Assembly: GCA_016707425.1 (NCBI GenBank)
Contig: JADJHU010000014.1
Span: 71,628 to 135,627, forward strand
DNA length: 64,000 nt
Direction: 5' to 3'
DNA from: Gammaproteobacteria bacterium
GTDB lineage: Bacteria > Pseudomonadota > Gammaproteobacteria > Steroidobacterales > Steroidobacteraceae
In this document: positions 37,343 through 46,816 of the stretch, piece after piece
Numbering within the stretch: the stretch's first letter is position 1
How the letters are laid out: each line of letters begins with the position of its first letter
The notes under the pieces: model-generated
What the model was told of the DNA's origin: nothing
Databases searched by the model: none
Seen by the model: the letters and a program-made list of their open reading frames with translations, nothing else
Program-made: the position numbers and the translations under genes

Positions 37343-38293
37343 GTGCGCAGGGGCGGTCCGCCGGCGCTCGCTGCTGCGCTGCTGCTCGCCTGCGGCATGC
37401 CGGCACGGGCGCTGGATGCAGTGCCGGCGGCGCTGCGCGAGTGCCAGGAGCGGCTCGATCCCGAGCTCGACATCGGCTTCGCGCGGATCTCGGCGCACTG
37501 CCCGGGACTCGTGCGGGTACTCGAGCAGAGCCCCTGGGCACCATGGCTGCCTCAGGGCTGGCGTGATCCGCGCAATGATCTCTCAGCCGGCTCGCTCGGT
37601 GAGCTCGGCGTCCTCCTGCAACGCGAGCGCGGGCTGGCGCCCCTGCGCACGGCGCCGGCAGGCGCGACGCTCAGGGCGGTGCTGGCCGAACTTGGCTATC
37701 CGCGGCGCGAGAGGATGACCCTGTGGGAGCGGCTGCGCGACTGGCTGCACCCGGTGTCTGCGCGCCGGCAGAGCGAGCCCGCACCATCCTGGCTCTCACA
37801 GGTGCTGCGGCAGGTCGATTCCTCCGGGATGCTGCTGCGCGTGATGAGCTACATGGCCATCGCAGCCGTTCTCGTGCTCGGGGTCTCGGGTTTCGTGCGC
37901 AGGCTGCGCACGAAACGGCTGTCGGACACGCTCTGGCATGCGGACCATGCACCACCTGCGCCGGTGCCAGGCAGACAGCCGTGGCAAAGCTGGCGTGAGG
38001 TTGAGCAGGCCTCGCTCGCCGAGCGTCCGGCCCTGATGCTGGGCCTCGTGCTCGACGCGCTGGTGCAGTCGCGACGCTTGCCACGCGCAGAGAGTTTCAC
38101 TGCGTCCGAGCTCATCGAGGCCGCGGAAAGCACGCGACTGCCCGGGCGCGAGCGGCTCGTGGCACTTGCGCGCGTGGCCGAGCAGGCGCGCTTCGGATCG
38201 AAGCCGCTGCCGGCTTCGCAGCTTGCGGCTGCGGTCGAGGGGGGGCGGACGCTGCTCGCAGAGCTGAATCCGCCCGGGCGGGTGTCATCGTGA
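37343..38293 (+). CDS. DUF4129-type protein
   Basis: 316-residue secreted/membrane protein beginning at GTG: signal peptide (RRGGPPALAAALLLACGMPARA), a periplasmic segment, one TM helix (about residues 172-190, MSYMAIAAVLVLGVSGFV) and a cytoplasmic Arg/Ala-rich domain ending in the DUF4129 pattern (SFTASELIEAAESTRLPGRE, LARVAEQARFGSKPL). Function unknown; members travel with MoxR, DUF58 and DUF4350 genes as here. Stop overlaps the next start (GTGA). Confidence 0.75.
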   Translation: MRRGGPPALAAALLLACGMPARALDAVPAALRECQERLDPELDIGFARISAHCPGLVRVLEQSPWAPWLPQGWRDPRNDLSAGSLGELGVLLQRERGLAPLRTAPAGATLRAVLAELGYPRRERMTLWERLRDWLHPVSARRQSEPAPSWLSQVLRQVDSSGMLLRVMSYMAIAAVLVLGVSGFVRRLRTKRLSDTLWHADHAPPAPVPGRQPWQSWREVEQASLAERPALMLGLVLDALVQSRRLPRAESFTASELIEAAESTRLPGRERLVALARVAEQARFGSKPLPASQLAAAVEGGRTLLAELNPPGRVSS

Positions 38294-39546
38294 GGGAGCG
38301 GCTCGTGACGCTCGCCCTTGCCCTTGGGGCACTGGTGCTGTTCTACGTGATATTCCTCGGCGCGAGTCGTCCCACGAACCCCGCGGGCACGACATCGCGG
38401 CCGTCGTCGCCCGAGCGAAGGGAGAATGGCTACCTTGCCGCGAGCGAGTGGCTGATCCGTTCTGGCGTGCGCGTCGTATCGCTGCGAGAACCGCTTTCGG
38501 TGCTCGGCGAGTCCGGACCCGGACTGTCCCCCCGGGGCAACCTGCTGATCGTCACGCTTCCGGGCGTGCAGGGATTCAGCGCTGAGGAACTACAGCCGCT
38601 CGACCGCTGGCTGCGCGCCGGGAATACCCTGCTCGTACTGGCGGCGCTCGACGACGAACCCGACTGGGCGCAGGCTTCAGGCGCCATCTCGACAGACGAT
38701 CTCACGACGCTCACCGGTTTGTCGCTGCAGCCGGCGCACGCCGGGGATGGGCGGCTGCGCGGCGTGCCGGAGCGCCTCGCCACGGCAACACGCCGCACGC
38801 TGGTCGCCAACCGGCCGCATGCCTATTTCGAGGGCGTGCACACGGCGGTCGCGCTGTCAGACTATCCGGCAGCGCCGTGGGTGGCGCGCGTGTCGTATGG
38901 CACGTTCTTTCTCGCGCTCGCACACCGCGGCGACAGCGGCGCTGATGCACTCTGGACGCGGCGCGTCGGCGCCGGGCGTATCATCGTCAGCGGCTTCGCC
39001 AGCCTCTTCACGAACCGCGTGCTCGGGCTCGAGGGCAACGCGCGGCTCCTGGCCAATATCGTGAGCACGAACGTTGCCGCCGATGGGGCCGTGATCTTCG
39101 ACGACCTGCGGCAGGGGCTCGTCGCAGGCTACGATCCGCAGCGCTTCTTCGCCGACCCGAGGCTGCACGGGACGCTCGCGATCCTCTGCGCACTGTGGCT
39201 CGTCTGGGCGCTCGGAGGAACACGGCTGTGCGCACCCCGGCCGCCACCACGTACGCCTCGCGAGACGGACCTGGTACGCGCCGCGGGCGGATATCTGGCA
39301 CGGGTGCTGCCGGCGCGCGCGGCTGCGCGTGCGCTCTACGAAGGCTTCTTCGACGGTGTGCGGGCGCGCACCGGCCTGGCGCGCAATGGCGAGCCCACCT
39401 GGGACTGGCTGGAGCGTCATCCGCGCATCGCCCCGCAGGAGCTCATGCAGCTGAAGGCGGGCTACGCCGCTGCGCACGGCAGGGGGCGCGTGCGGCTCGT
39501 GGCGCTGCACAATCTGCTTCTCCACATCGACAGGCGGATTTCATGA
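38290..39546 (+). CDS. DUF4350 domain protein
   Basis: 418-residue inner-membrane protein: N-terminal TM (LVTLALALGALVLFYVIFLG), periplasmic domain (ENGYLAASEWLIRSGVRVVS, LQPLDRWLRAGNTLLVLAAL), a second TM near residue 300 (GTLAILCALWLVWALGG) and a cytoplasmic tail. The fold resembles a glutamine-amidotransferase-like domain without catalysis. Starts with GTG and overlaps both neighbours, so it belongs to one operon with DUF4129 and MoxR. Confidence 0.8.
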   Translation: MRERLVTLALALGALVLFYVIFLGASRPTNPAGTTSRPSSPERRENGYLAASEWLIRSGVRVVSLREPLSVLGESGPGLSPRGNLLIVTLPGVQGFSAEELQPLDRWLRAGNTLLVLAALDDEPDWAQASGAISTDDLTTLTGLSLQPAHAGDGRLRGVPERLATATRRTLVANRPHAYFEGVHTAVALSDYPAAPWVARVSYGTFFLALAHRGDSGADALWTRRVGAGRIIVSGFASLFTNRVLGLEGNARLLANIVSTNVAADGAVIFDDLRQGLVAGYDPQRFFADPRLHGTLAILCALWLVWALGGTRLCAPRPPPRTPRETDLVRAAGGYLARVLPARAAARALYEGFFDGVRARTGLARNGEPTWDWLERHPRIAPQELMQLKAGYAAAHGRGRVRLVALHNLLLHIDRRIS

Positions 39547-40493
39547 GTACGGCAATCGCAGAACTCGAACACCTGCTGCAGCGCGAGCTCGGACGCGTGA
39601 TCATCGGCGCGGAGCAGGCCACGCGTGCGCTCACCATCGCGCTCGTCGCCCGCGGTCATGTGCTGGTGCAGGGTGCGCCCGGTCTCGGCAAGACGCTGCT
39701 CGCGAAATCGCTCGCGCGCGTGCTGGGTGGAGAATTCAAGCGCATCCAGGGCACGGCGGACCTCATGCCGGGCGACATCATCGGCGTGCACGTGTATGAC
39801 GAGGCGCATCGTGCCTTCGTGTTCCGCCCGGGGCCGGTCTTCGCCGATGTCGTTCTGGTGGACGAGATCAATCGGGCGGGACCCAAGACCCAGTCGGCAC
39901 TCCTCGAGGCGATGGAAGAGCGCCAGGTGAGTGCCGAACGCGACGTGTTCGCACTGCCCGCGGACTTCATGGTGCTCGCGACGCAGAATCCGCGCGAATT
40001 CGAAGGCACCTATCCGCTGCCCGAGTCCCAGCTCGACCGCTTCATGATGCGCATCGACATCGGCTATCCGGAGCGCGATGCGGAGGCGCAGATCCTGGCC
40101 CGCTATGGCGCACGCTTCGCACCGGCACACGAGCTGCCCGCAGAGCTCGCGCAGCTCGACCGCGCGCTCCTTGCGCGGGCGCGTGCCGAGGCCGAGGCCC
40201 TGCACGTCTCTGAAGCACTCGCCTCCTACGTACTCGATCTGACCCGCGCTTCGCGCGAGCAGGCGCGTGTGGCGCTCGGGCTCTCGACCCGTGGAGCACT
40301 CGCGCTCCTGAGGGCGGCACGCATTGCCGCCGCAATCCGCGGAGGGGAGTTCGTCTCGCCTGACGATGTGAAGGCTGTGGCGCCCTGGGTGATGGCGCAC
40401 CGTCTGATGCTTGCGCCGGAGGCGGCGCTCGATGGCACGAGCGACCTCGAGGTCGTCCGCTCGCTCCTCGAGCAGACGCCCGTGCCGCGCTGA
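39543..40493 (+). CDS. MoxR-family AAA+ ATPase
   Basis: 316-residue ATPase: Walker A GAPGLGKTLLAKSLARVL, Walker B VVLVDEINRAGPKTQSALLE, sensor LATQNPREFEGTYPLPESQL, and the MoxR lid (LGLSTRGALALLRAARIAAA). MoxR ATPases act as chaperones on metal- or cofactor-containing or membrane targets, working with VWA/DUF58 proteins. ATGA overlap with the DUF4350 gene. Confidence 0.93.
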   Translation: MSTAIAELEHLLQRELGRVIIGAEQATRALTIALVARGHVLVQGAPGLGKTLLAKSLARVLGGEFKRIQGTADLMPGDIIGVHVYDEAHRAFVFRPGPVFADVVLVDEINRAGPKTQSALLEAMEERQVSAERDVFALPADFMVLATQNPREFEGTYPLPESQLDRFMMRIDIGYPERDAEAQILARYGARFAPAHELPAELAQLDRALLARARAEAEALHVSEALASYVLDLTRASREQARVALGLSTRGALALLRAARIAAAIRGGEFVSPDDVKAVAPWVMAHRLMLAPEAALDGTSDLEVVRSLLEQTPVPR

Positions 40494-40530
40494 GGTGGCG
40501 GGCGATCCGCCGCCCCATCCACCGGCCGCC

Positions 40531-41829
40531 ATGCATCTCACCGGTCGCAGCTATTTCCTCGCCGTGCTCGCAGCGGTGCTCGGGATCAGCGGTCTGTGGT
40601 CGGCCGATCCGGCACTGCACGGCCTGTGGAGCGGGCCGCTGGCGCTGCTGCTGGCCGGACTGGCCTACGAGAGCGACCGGGTGCGGCGCATGCAGCTCGA
40701 TGTGATGCTGGATATTCCCCGGCGCCTCTTCCTCGGGCGTGCGACCTCCGCCGCCTTCCTCTTCGCGCAGAGTGGCGCGCGCAGCCTGACCCTCGAATAT
40801 GCGCCAGCGGCGCCGGCCGCCTTCCTGCCCCTGGGGGCGCCGCGGCGCCTGCGCGTATCAGGCGGAGTGCCGGTGCGTGATGCCTTCGAGGCCGTTGCAG
40901 TGCGTCTCGGCCCGCAGGAATGGCCGGCGCTCCCGGCGCGCGTGCTCGGCCGCCTGGGTCTGGCATGGTGGTCGCACGACCTCGTGCCCGCATGCCGGCT
41001 GCAGGTGGCGCCCGACACGCTGCGCGCTGCAGGGCGGCGACCGGGCGGTGTGCTGGCCGGTCAACGCCTGCGCGGCAGGAGCGGTGCCGGCAACGAACTG
41101 CATCAGCTGCGGGCCTATGTCCCGGGCGATCCTCTCGGGCGCATCGACTGGAAGGCGACCGCTCGCAGCGGTGCGCTCGTGACACGCGAGCTCACCGAGG
41201 ACCAGCACCTCGATATCCTGCTGCTCCTCGACGCGGGACGTCTGAGCCGCACCGGTGCCGGAGCCCTCGACCGGCTCGGGCTGTACGCCAACGTCGCGGC
41301 ACGTTTCGCACGGCAGGCCACGGCGCAGGACGATCGGGCAGGAGTCCTGGTCTTTGCCGATCGGCCGCTCGCGCTCTGCGCGCCCGGGCGCGGTCTCGCG
41401 GCCGTGCGGCGCATCCGCGATCTCCTCGAGGGCCTCGAGACGCAAGCCGGCGAATCGGATGTGGTGGCGGCCGCCGCCCGGGCGAGGTCGCTGCTGCGGC
41501 GGCGGAGTCTCGTCGTACTGCTCACCGACCTCGACGATGCCACGCTCGCCGGCATGCTGGCGCGTGCCGTACGGTTGCTGGCCCCGCCACATCTGGTACT
41601 CGTCGCCGGCGTGCAGAGTCCGGAGATCGCCGCCCTGGCGCAGGCGCCGGCCCGGGACTGGCGCGACCCGTGGGTGGCGCTTGCGGCAACGGAACACGAG
41701 CGTCGTGCCCGCGGGCACCGCGAGCAACTGCGGCGCATGGGTGTGCCGGTGGTCGCCGCCCGCGAGGAGCGGCTCGAGGACGAGGTCATCGGACTGTACG
41801 AGAGCCTGCGCCGCCGGCGCCGGATCTGA
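40531..41829 (+). CDS. DUF58 domain protein (VWA-like)
   Basis: 432-residue protein with two N-terminal TM helices (YFLAVLAAVLGISGLW, GPLALLLAGLAYES) and the DUF58 core: GNELHQLRAYVPGDPLGRID then WKATARSGALVTRELTEDQ, and DILLLLDAGRLS (MIDAS-like Asp with modified S-x-S). Likely partner of MoxR. An in-frame GTG at 40495 gives 12 more residues; neither start has a clear ribosome site. Confidence 0.88.
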   Translation: MHLTGRSYFLAVLAAVLGISGLWSADPALHGLWSGPLALLLAGLAYESDRVRRMQLDVMLDIPRRLFLGRATSAAFLFAQSGARSLTLEYAPAAPAAFLPLGAPRRLRVSGGVPVRDAFEAVAVRLGPQEWPALPARVLGRLGLAWWSHDLVPACRLQVAPDTLRAAGRRPGGVLAGQRLRGRSGAGNELHQLRAYVPGDPLGRIDWKATARSGALVTRELTEDQHLDILLLLDAGRLSRTGAGALDRLGLYANVAARFARQATAQDDRAGVLVFADRPLALCAPGRGLAAVRRIRDLLEGLETQAGESDVVAAAARARSLLRRRSLVVLLTDLDDATLAGMLARAVRLLAPPHLVLVAGVQSPEIAALAQAPARDWRDPWVALAATEHERRARGHREQLRRMGVPVVAAREERLEDEVIGLYESLRRRRRI

Positions 41830-41832
41830 GCC

Positions 41833-42501
41833 TCAGGTGCGGATCGGCCGGAGGCCGTGATGGCGGTGGCGACCCGGGAACCCGCCGCGCAGCAGCGCGA
41901 TCATGATTCCGAAGTAGCCCACGCCGATGACGAGACGTGCCCACAATGGCACGTCCGGGTCGGGCGAGACGAAGCCTTCGATGAATCCGCAGCCGGCGAG
42001 CAGCAGGCCGATCGGCACGAGGAGCTTTCCGGCCCGCCGCGCAGCCCGCGAAAACGCTGCCGTACGCGATGCGCCGGCCGGGCGCACGAGCGCTTCGCCG
42101 AGGGAGACGCCCGCCGCACCCGCGAGCACCATGCAGGCGACTTCGACGATGCCGTGCGCCACGATGAATTCGAACAGCCGCTGCGCGAGACCGTGCTGTG
42201 CCGTGAAGGCGAAGACACCCCCGAGCATGAAACCGTTCAGCCCGACGATGTAGAAGGTGCCGAGCCCGAAAAGAATGCCTGCGCAGAAGGCGAACAGGCT
42301 GACGACGATGTTGTTCGTCAGCAGCTGGATCGAGAGCACCGACGAGGGTACGACGTTCAGCAGGTTGACGGTCCAGAGCTCACCGCGTTCCACGGAGGCG
42401 ATCATCTCGGGTGAGGCGAACAGCGCCACCAGCCCCGGGTGGGCCGTGACGAGCCACGCACCCGCAAAGCCCGAGAGGAGGAAGAGCAGGGCGGTCCACA
42501 A
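41833..42501 (-). CDS. SpoIIM-like membrane protein, apparently N-truncated
   Basis: 222-residue polytopic protein of the stage II sporulation protein M/DUF95 family (TNNIVVSLFAFCAGILFGLG, FEFIVAHGIVEVACMVLAGA, FIEGFVSPDPDVPLWARLV). Despite the name the family occurs in non-sporulating bacteria beside RDD and MoxR genes. The only possible start is a TTG inside the first helix, and family members have about 100 more soluble N-terminal residues. It overlaps the RDD reading frame by 100 nt. Either the N-terminus is lost or a frameshift separates a longer gene or an RDD fusion. Confidence 0.65.
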   Translation of the reverse strand: MWTALLFLLSGFAGAWLVTAHPGLVALFASPEMIASVERGELWTVNLLNVVPSSVLSIQLLTNNIVVSLFAFCAGILFGLGTFYIVGLNGFMLGGVFAFTAQHGLAQRLFEFIVAHGIVEVACMVLAGAAGVSLGEALVRPAGASRTAAFSRAARRAGKLLVPIGLLLAGCGFIEGFVSPDPDVPLWARLVIGVGYFGIMIALLRGGFPGRHRHHGLRPIRT

Positions 42502-43382
42502 GATATGCGCATCGCACGGCCGGGCTGCGTCACGCGCCTGCGCGCCGCCTGCCAGAGATCCGCACGCGCGAGGAGAGCCGTGCGCAGCGCCTGCTCACGG
42601 GCAGGCGCGGCCGTGTCCGTGATGGCCATTGCGCGCAGCGCGGGCAGTGCCGCCCGGAGCCGTGTTTCGTCGGCTGTTGCCCAGGCGCCCCCGGGATCGA
42701 GCCGCGTGGCGAGACGGCGTCCGAGTCGCAGGCGCGCTTCGGGTGTGAGGTCAGCCCAGCGTGCCTCGAGTTCCGTGATCACCTCGACGCTCTCGGGGTC
42801 AGGCGCGTGTGCAGCGTCGGTGGCCGGTACTGCGGGTGCTCCGTGCCAGAGGTCAGCGTGCTCGTAGACGAGCAGGGTGCCGGCGGCGAGATCCCCGAGG
42901 CGCACGTGGTTGCGCGTGGCGAGAGTGGCGACGAATCCGATGGCGTACACGCCGGGGAAGCTGTCCACGAGGCGGAAGACATTGCGCAGCAGCAGTGCGC
43001 CTGCGCCCGGTGCCTCGCCGCCAGTGGTGATGATGCGAATGCCGGTCAGGCGTTTCCCGGGTGTGCGACCCTGCATGACGACCTCGAGCACCGGGTGATA
43101 CAGGAGGTAAAGCGCAACGGCGGGCAGCAGCACCGCGCCGAACCACAGCACGTCGGCGTCGAGTGGCGCCGCGACACTCAGACTGCGGTTGTAGAGCATC
43201 GCGGCGAGCGTGTACCAGGCGAGCGCCAGCGCGAGGCGGATCAGCCAGTCGACGAGGAACGCCAGCATGCGCCCGCCGGGTGCCACGACCTCGAAGGCGA
43301 CCTCTACGCCGGTGGCGCTGTCGACCACGAGATCGGGGGCGCGCAGCCCCCCCGGCGGTGTGGCAGCGGCTGTCGTGCTCAC
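42402..43382 (-). CDS. RDD family membrane protein
   Basis: 326 codons beginning with GTG at the prfA stop (GTGA). Three TM helices with the RDD signature: GGRMLAFLVDWLIRLALALA, HPVLEVVMQGRTPGKRLTGI, LRNVFRLVDSFPGVYAIGFV. After about residue 210 comes a helical extension (ITELEARWADLTPEARLRLG). The last ~35 codons are Ser/Arg-rich and coincide with the first TM helix of the SpoIIM frame, so the true C-terminus or a frameshift lies near 42500. RDD proteins may carry small solutes or ions; function here unknown. Confidence 0.75.
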   Translation of the reverse strand: MSTTAAATPPGGLRAPDLVVDSATGVEVAFEVVAPGGRMLAFLVDWLIRLALALAWYTLAAMLYNRSLSVAAPLDADVLWFGAVLLPAVALYLLYHPVLEVVMQGRTPGKRLTGIRIITTGGEAPGAGALLLRNVFRLVDSFPGVYAIGFVATLATRNHVRLGDLAAGTLLVYEHADLWHGAPAVPATDAAHAPDPESVEVITELEARWADLTPEARLRLGRRLATRLDPGGAWATADETRLRAALPALRAMAITDTAAPAREQALRTALLARADLWQAARRRVTQPGRAMRISCGPPCSSSSRALRVRGSSRPTRGWWRCSPHPR

Positions 43383-44458
43383 TGCTGCTCCGCGAGCTGC
43401 TCAGCCTGGTGCTCCTGCTGCAGCGCGCCGATCAGCTCCTCGAGCCGGCCCTCCATCACGGCCGGCAGCCTGTAGAGCGTGAGGTCGATCCGATGGTCCG
43501 TGACGCGACCCTGGGGGAAGTTATAGGTGCGAATGCGCTCGGACCGATCCCCGCTCCCGACCTGGAGACGCCGCGACTGAGCCTGCGCGCTGTCGCGCTG
43601 CTCCTGCGCTGCAGCGAGCAGCTTCGCCTTGAGCAGCGTCATCGCGCGTGAGCGATTCTTGTGCTGGGATCGCTCGTCCTGGCACTCGACCACGATGCCC
43701 GACGGCAGGTGTGTGATGCGCACGGCCGAGTCAGTCTTGTTGACGTGCTGTCCGCCCGCGCCCGAGGCGCGATAGGTATCGATCCGCAGCTCCGCAGGGC
43801 TGATCTCGATACCCGCGATTTCGTCGGGCTCGGGCAGGATCGCCACGGTGCAGGCCGAGGTATGGATACGGCCCTGCGCCTCCGTGGCAGGCACGCGCTG
43901 CACGCGATGCGTGCCGGACTCGAACTTGAAGTGGGAGAAGGCGCCCTGGCCGACGATGCGGCTGATGATCTCCTTGTAGCCGCCGTGCTCGCCCGGGCTC
44001 TCGCTCAGGATCTCCACCTGGAAGCCCTGCGCTTCGGCGTAGCGGGTATACATGCGGAAGAGATCGCCTGCGAAGATCGCCGCCTCGTCGCCGCCCGTGC
44101 CGGCGCGGATCTCGAGGTAGAGGTTCCTGTCGTCGCGCGGATCCCGGGGCACGAGCAGGCGCTGCAGCTCCCGTTCCCCGGCTTCGAGCGCGGTCTTCAG
44201 TCGACTGCTCTCTTCGACGCCGAGCGCCCGCATGGCCTCGTCCGGATCCTGCGCGAGTTCCACCGCGACGGCGAGATCGCGCTCGAGGTCCCGGTAGCTC
44301 GCGAAGCGCGCGGCCAGCGGTTCGAGATGCGCATACTCCATCGAGAGCTCGCGGAAGCGCGGGGAGCTGCCTGAGAGCTCCGGCTCGGCGAGCTGGCGAC
44401 CGGCTTCCTCGAAGCGATCGACGGCCTTCTCGAGCAGCCTGCGGATCGTGTCTTTCAT
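43379..44458 (-). CDS. prfA: peptide chain release factor 1
   Basis: 359-residue class I release factor reading UAA/UAG. Anticodon-like PAT in HRVQRVPATEAQGRIHTSA and GGQ in YRASGAGGQHVNKTDSAVR. Start MKDTIRRLLEKAVDRF. In pseudomonads hemA precedes prfA and prmC follows; here hemA is absent from the divergent gap (45 nt to the TPR gene) and RDD/SpoIIM genes follow instead of prmC. Confidence 0.96.
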   Translation of the reverse strand: MKDTIRRLLEKAVDRFEEAGRQLAEPELSGSSPRFRELSMEYAHLEPLAARFASYRDLERDLAVAVELAQDPDEAMRALGVEESSRLKTALEAGERELQRLLVPRDPRDDRNLYLEIRAGTGGDEAAIFAGDLFRMYTRYAEAQGFQVEILSESPGEHGGYKEIISRIVGQGAFSHFKFESGTHRVQRVPATEAQGRIHTSACTVAILPEPDEIAGIEISPAELRIDTYRASGAGGQHVNKTDSAVRITHLPSGIVVECQDERSQHKNRSRAMTLLKAKLLAAAQEQRDSAQAQSRRLQVGSGDRSERIRTYNFPQGRVTDHRIDLTLYRLPAVMEGRLEELIGALQQEHQAEQLAEQQ

Positions 44459-44503
44459 CCTGACATTCTCCGGCAGGAGGTGCCGCTGGGCTATAGTGAC
44501 CGC

Positions 44504-46171
44504 ATGAAACGTTTCCGGTGCTGCCTTGGCCTGCTCGCTGGTGCGGCCGTGCTCAGCGCATGCGCGATCCCTGCGCGCCAGAGCAGCGCGGCAGCCCAGG
44601 ACGCCGATCTGGCGAGGGCCGAGCTCGCGCTGGCACGCGGAGAATGCCGTGCGGCGGCGGAGACCTACACGGCCGCGGCCGATCGGTCCGTCGATGTCAG
44701 TCTGGCCCGGCGCGCACTGGAGGTGGCAGTGCGCTGCGAGCACTGGCCCGCGCGCGCGCGCGCGGCAGCACGGTGGCGGATCCTTGCCCCGGAGGACCCC
44801 GAGGCGCTGCGTGCGGCCGCTGCCGCAGCGCTCGGGCAGCACCGGATCACAGCTGCCACCGAGACGCTGCGCGCGCTCTTTGCGCTGCCCGGCGAGGGCG
44901 TCGATGACCGGTTCAGCGAGCTTGCGTCCACGATGGTGGATGACGCGGATGCGTATCCGGCCTTCACCGCCTTGCGCATGGCGGCACCGCTCGAGCGCTT
45001 CTCAGCGGGCTCGCTCGTGGGGCTCGGGCGGCTCGGCTTCGAGGCCTACGATTTTGCGCGCGCGCGTGAGCTCGCGAACCAGGCTCTGGGGCGCGATCCG
45101 GGGTTCGCAGCAGCGTACGCGCTGCTCGCACGTGTGTACGCGACCGGGAGCGACGACGTCCCGGCGCTCGAGGCTGCGCACGCGGCGCTTCGGCTCGACG
45201 CATCGGGCCAGCGATTCGTGCTCGCCGACACGCTCACCACTCTCGGGCGCGTGGAGGAGGCGGGCAGCGAGCTCGAGCGGCTGCAGGCCGACGAGAGTGC
45301 GAGCGAGGAAGCCAGGCGCCGGCTGGCACTCCTTGCCTTCGAGTGGGGAGATCTCGACGTGGCGCAGCGCCGGTTCCTGGAGCGCCTCGAACGCGGGGAG
45401 GGCGGGGGCGAGGCGCTCTACTATCTCGCGCTGATCGCCGAGCGTCGCAAGGACTATGGGCAGTCCCTGCGTGCGTATGCGCTACTCGCGGGTGCCGGTC
45501 TCGGTGAGCTGGCGCGGCCGCAGGCGGCACGCCTGCTCCTGAAGCAGGGCGACCGCGCCGCCGCGATGTCGATGCTCGACGAGTACGTCGTCGGGCATCC
45601 CGAGAGCGCCGTCACCTTCACGATTGCCAAGGCCCAGATGCTCGCGGAGATCGGCGAAGCGGCCGAGGGTGCCGCCATCGTCGATGCGGCGCTCGGGCAG
45701 TACCCGGATCACCCGCGGCTGTCCTACGAACACGCCGTACTGCTCGAGCGGGCGGGCAGCACGCGGGAGGCGATCCGCGCGCTCGGGCGCCTCGCGGATG
45801 CGCACCCGGAGAACACCACGGCGCTGAATGCCCTGGGCTACACCCTGGCCGATCACGGCAGGGAGCTGCCGCGTGCCGAGGCGCTCATCCGGCGTGCACT
45901 CGCGGCGACCCCCGATCACCCGGCCGTGCTCGACAGCCTGGGTTGGGTGCGATTCCGCCGGGGCGATACCCCGCAAGCGCGCCGCATGCTCGAGCGGGCG
46001 TATCTCATCTCGGGCGATCCGGAGATCGCTGCCCATTGGGGTGAGGTGCTCTGGTCGGTCGGCGAGCGGACCGAGGCGCGCAGGGTCTGGGCGCAGGCAC
46101 TTGCGCGCCATCCGGATGCCGACGCGCTGAGCAAGGTGCTCGAGCGCCTGGCGCCGGCCGATCCACAATGA
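44504..46171 (+). CDS. TPR-repeat lipoprotein
   Basis: 555-residue protein with lipoprotein signal (CLGLLAGAAVLSAC, Cys near residue 20) and many tetratricopeptide repeats, clearest at the C-terminus (ALNALGYTLADHGRELPRAE, VLDSLGWVRFRRGDTPQARR). This is the usual gene before lolB-ispE in gammaproteobacteria; role uncertain, perhaps envelope assembly. TATAGT 7 nt before the ATG could be a -10 giving a nearly leaderless transcript, but no -35 fits. ATGA overlap with lolB. Confidence 0.85.
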   Translation: MKRFRCCLGLLAGAAVLSACAIPARQSSAAAQDADLARAELALARGECRAAAETYTAAADRSVDVSLARRALEVAVRCEHWPARARAAARWRILAPEDPEALRAAAAAALGQHRITAATETLRALFALPGEGVDDRFSELASTMVDDADAYPAFTALRMAAPLERFSAGSLVGLGRLGFEAYDFARARELANQALGRDPGFAAAYALLARVYATGSDDVPALEAAHAALRLDASGQRFVLADTLTTLGRVEEAGSELERLQADESASEEARRRLALLAFEWGDLDVAQRRFLERLERGEGGGEALYYLALIAERRKDYGQSLRAYALLAGAGLGELARPQAARLLLKQGDRAAAMSMLDEYVVGHPESAVTFTIAKAQMLAEIGEAAEGAAIVDAALGQYPDHPRLSYEHAVLLERAGSTREAIRALGRLADAHPENTTALNALGYTLADHGRELPRAEALIRRALAATPDHPAVLDSLGWVRFRRGDTPQARRMLERAYLISGDPEIAAHWGEVLWSVGERTEARRVWAQALARHPDADALSKVLERLAPADPQ

Positions 46172-46800
46172 GCGCGACATCGCGGAGAGTCGTCCGGTCG
46201 GCGGCCGGCGGGTCGTCGACGCTCGCATGCGCCGTTCTGATGGTGTTCGTGCTGAACGGCTGCACCAGTCTTCCCCCGCGAGGTGAGCAACCGGTGGTTC
46301 CCTGGGCCGAACGTCGTGCAGCGCTCCAGGGGCTCGAGAGCTTCGGCCTGCGCGGGCGTGTCGCCGTATCGGCCGGGGGCGAGGGCTTCAATGCCTCGCT
46401 GCATTGGGAGCAGAGGAGCGACGCCGCTCACCTGCGGCTCGACGGACCGCTCGGTTTCGGAGGGCTCGAGATCGAATCGCACGACGGAGCGCTCACTCTG
46501 CGCGATACCCGTGGCGTATCACTCGACGGGGCTGCGGCGCGCGCCGAACTCGAGCGGCGGCTCGGTTTCGTGCTGCCGCTCGAGTCGCTGCGCTTCTGGG
46601 TGCTCGGGGTTCCGGATCCGGCTCAGCCCGCCGAGGAAGTGCTGAACGACGCCCGGCAGCTCTCACGCCTGGAGCAGGACGGGTGGGCGGTCGACTTCGA
46701 TCGCTATGGACACATCGGCGCGCAGTCGCGGCCGGTGCGGCTCACGGTGCGGCGGGAGGGGGCGCGCATGCGGCTCGTGATCGATCGGTGGATTTCCTGA
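46168..46800 (+). CDS. lolB: outer-membrane lipoprotein receptor LolB
   Basis: 210-residue lipoprotein (lipobox VLNGC) with LolB landmarks: ESFGLRGRVAVSAGGEGFNA, LHWEQRSDAAHLRLDGPLGF, LEIESHDGALTLRD, LPLESLRFWVLGVPDP. Accepts lipoproteins from LolA and inserts them into the outer membrane. Confidence 0.93.
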   Translation: MSATSRRVVRSAAGGSSTLACAVLMVFVLNGCTSLPPRGEQPVVPWAERRAALQGLESFGLRGRVAVSAGGEGFNASLHWEQRSDAAHLRLDGPLGFGGLEIESHDGALTLRDTRGVSLDGAAARAELERRLGFVLPLESLRFWVLGVPDPAQPAEEVLNDARQLSRLEQDGWAVDFDRYGHIGAQSRPVRLTVRREGARMRLVIDRWIS

Positions 46801-46816
46801 GCGGAAGGGAGCACCG

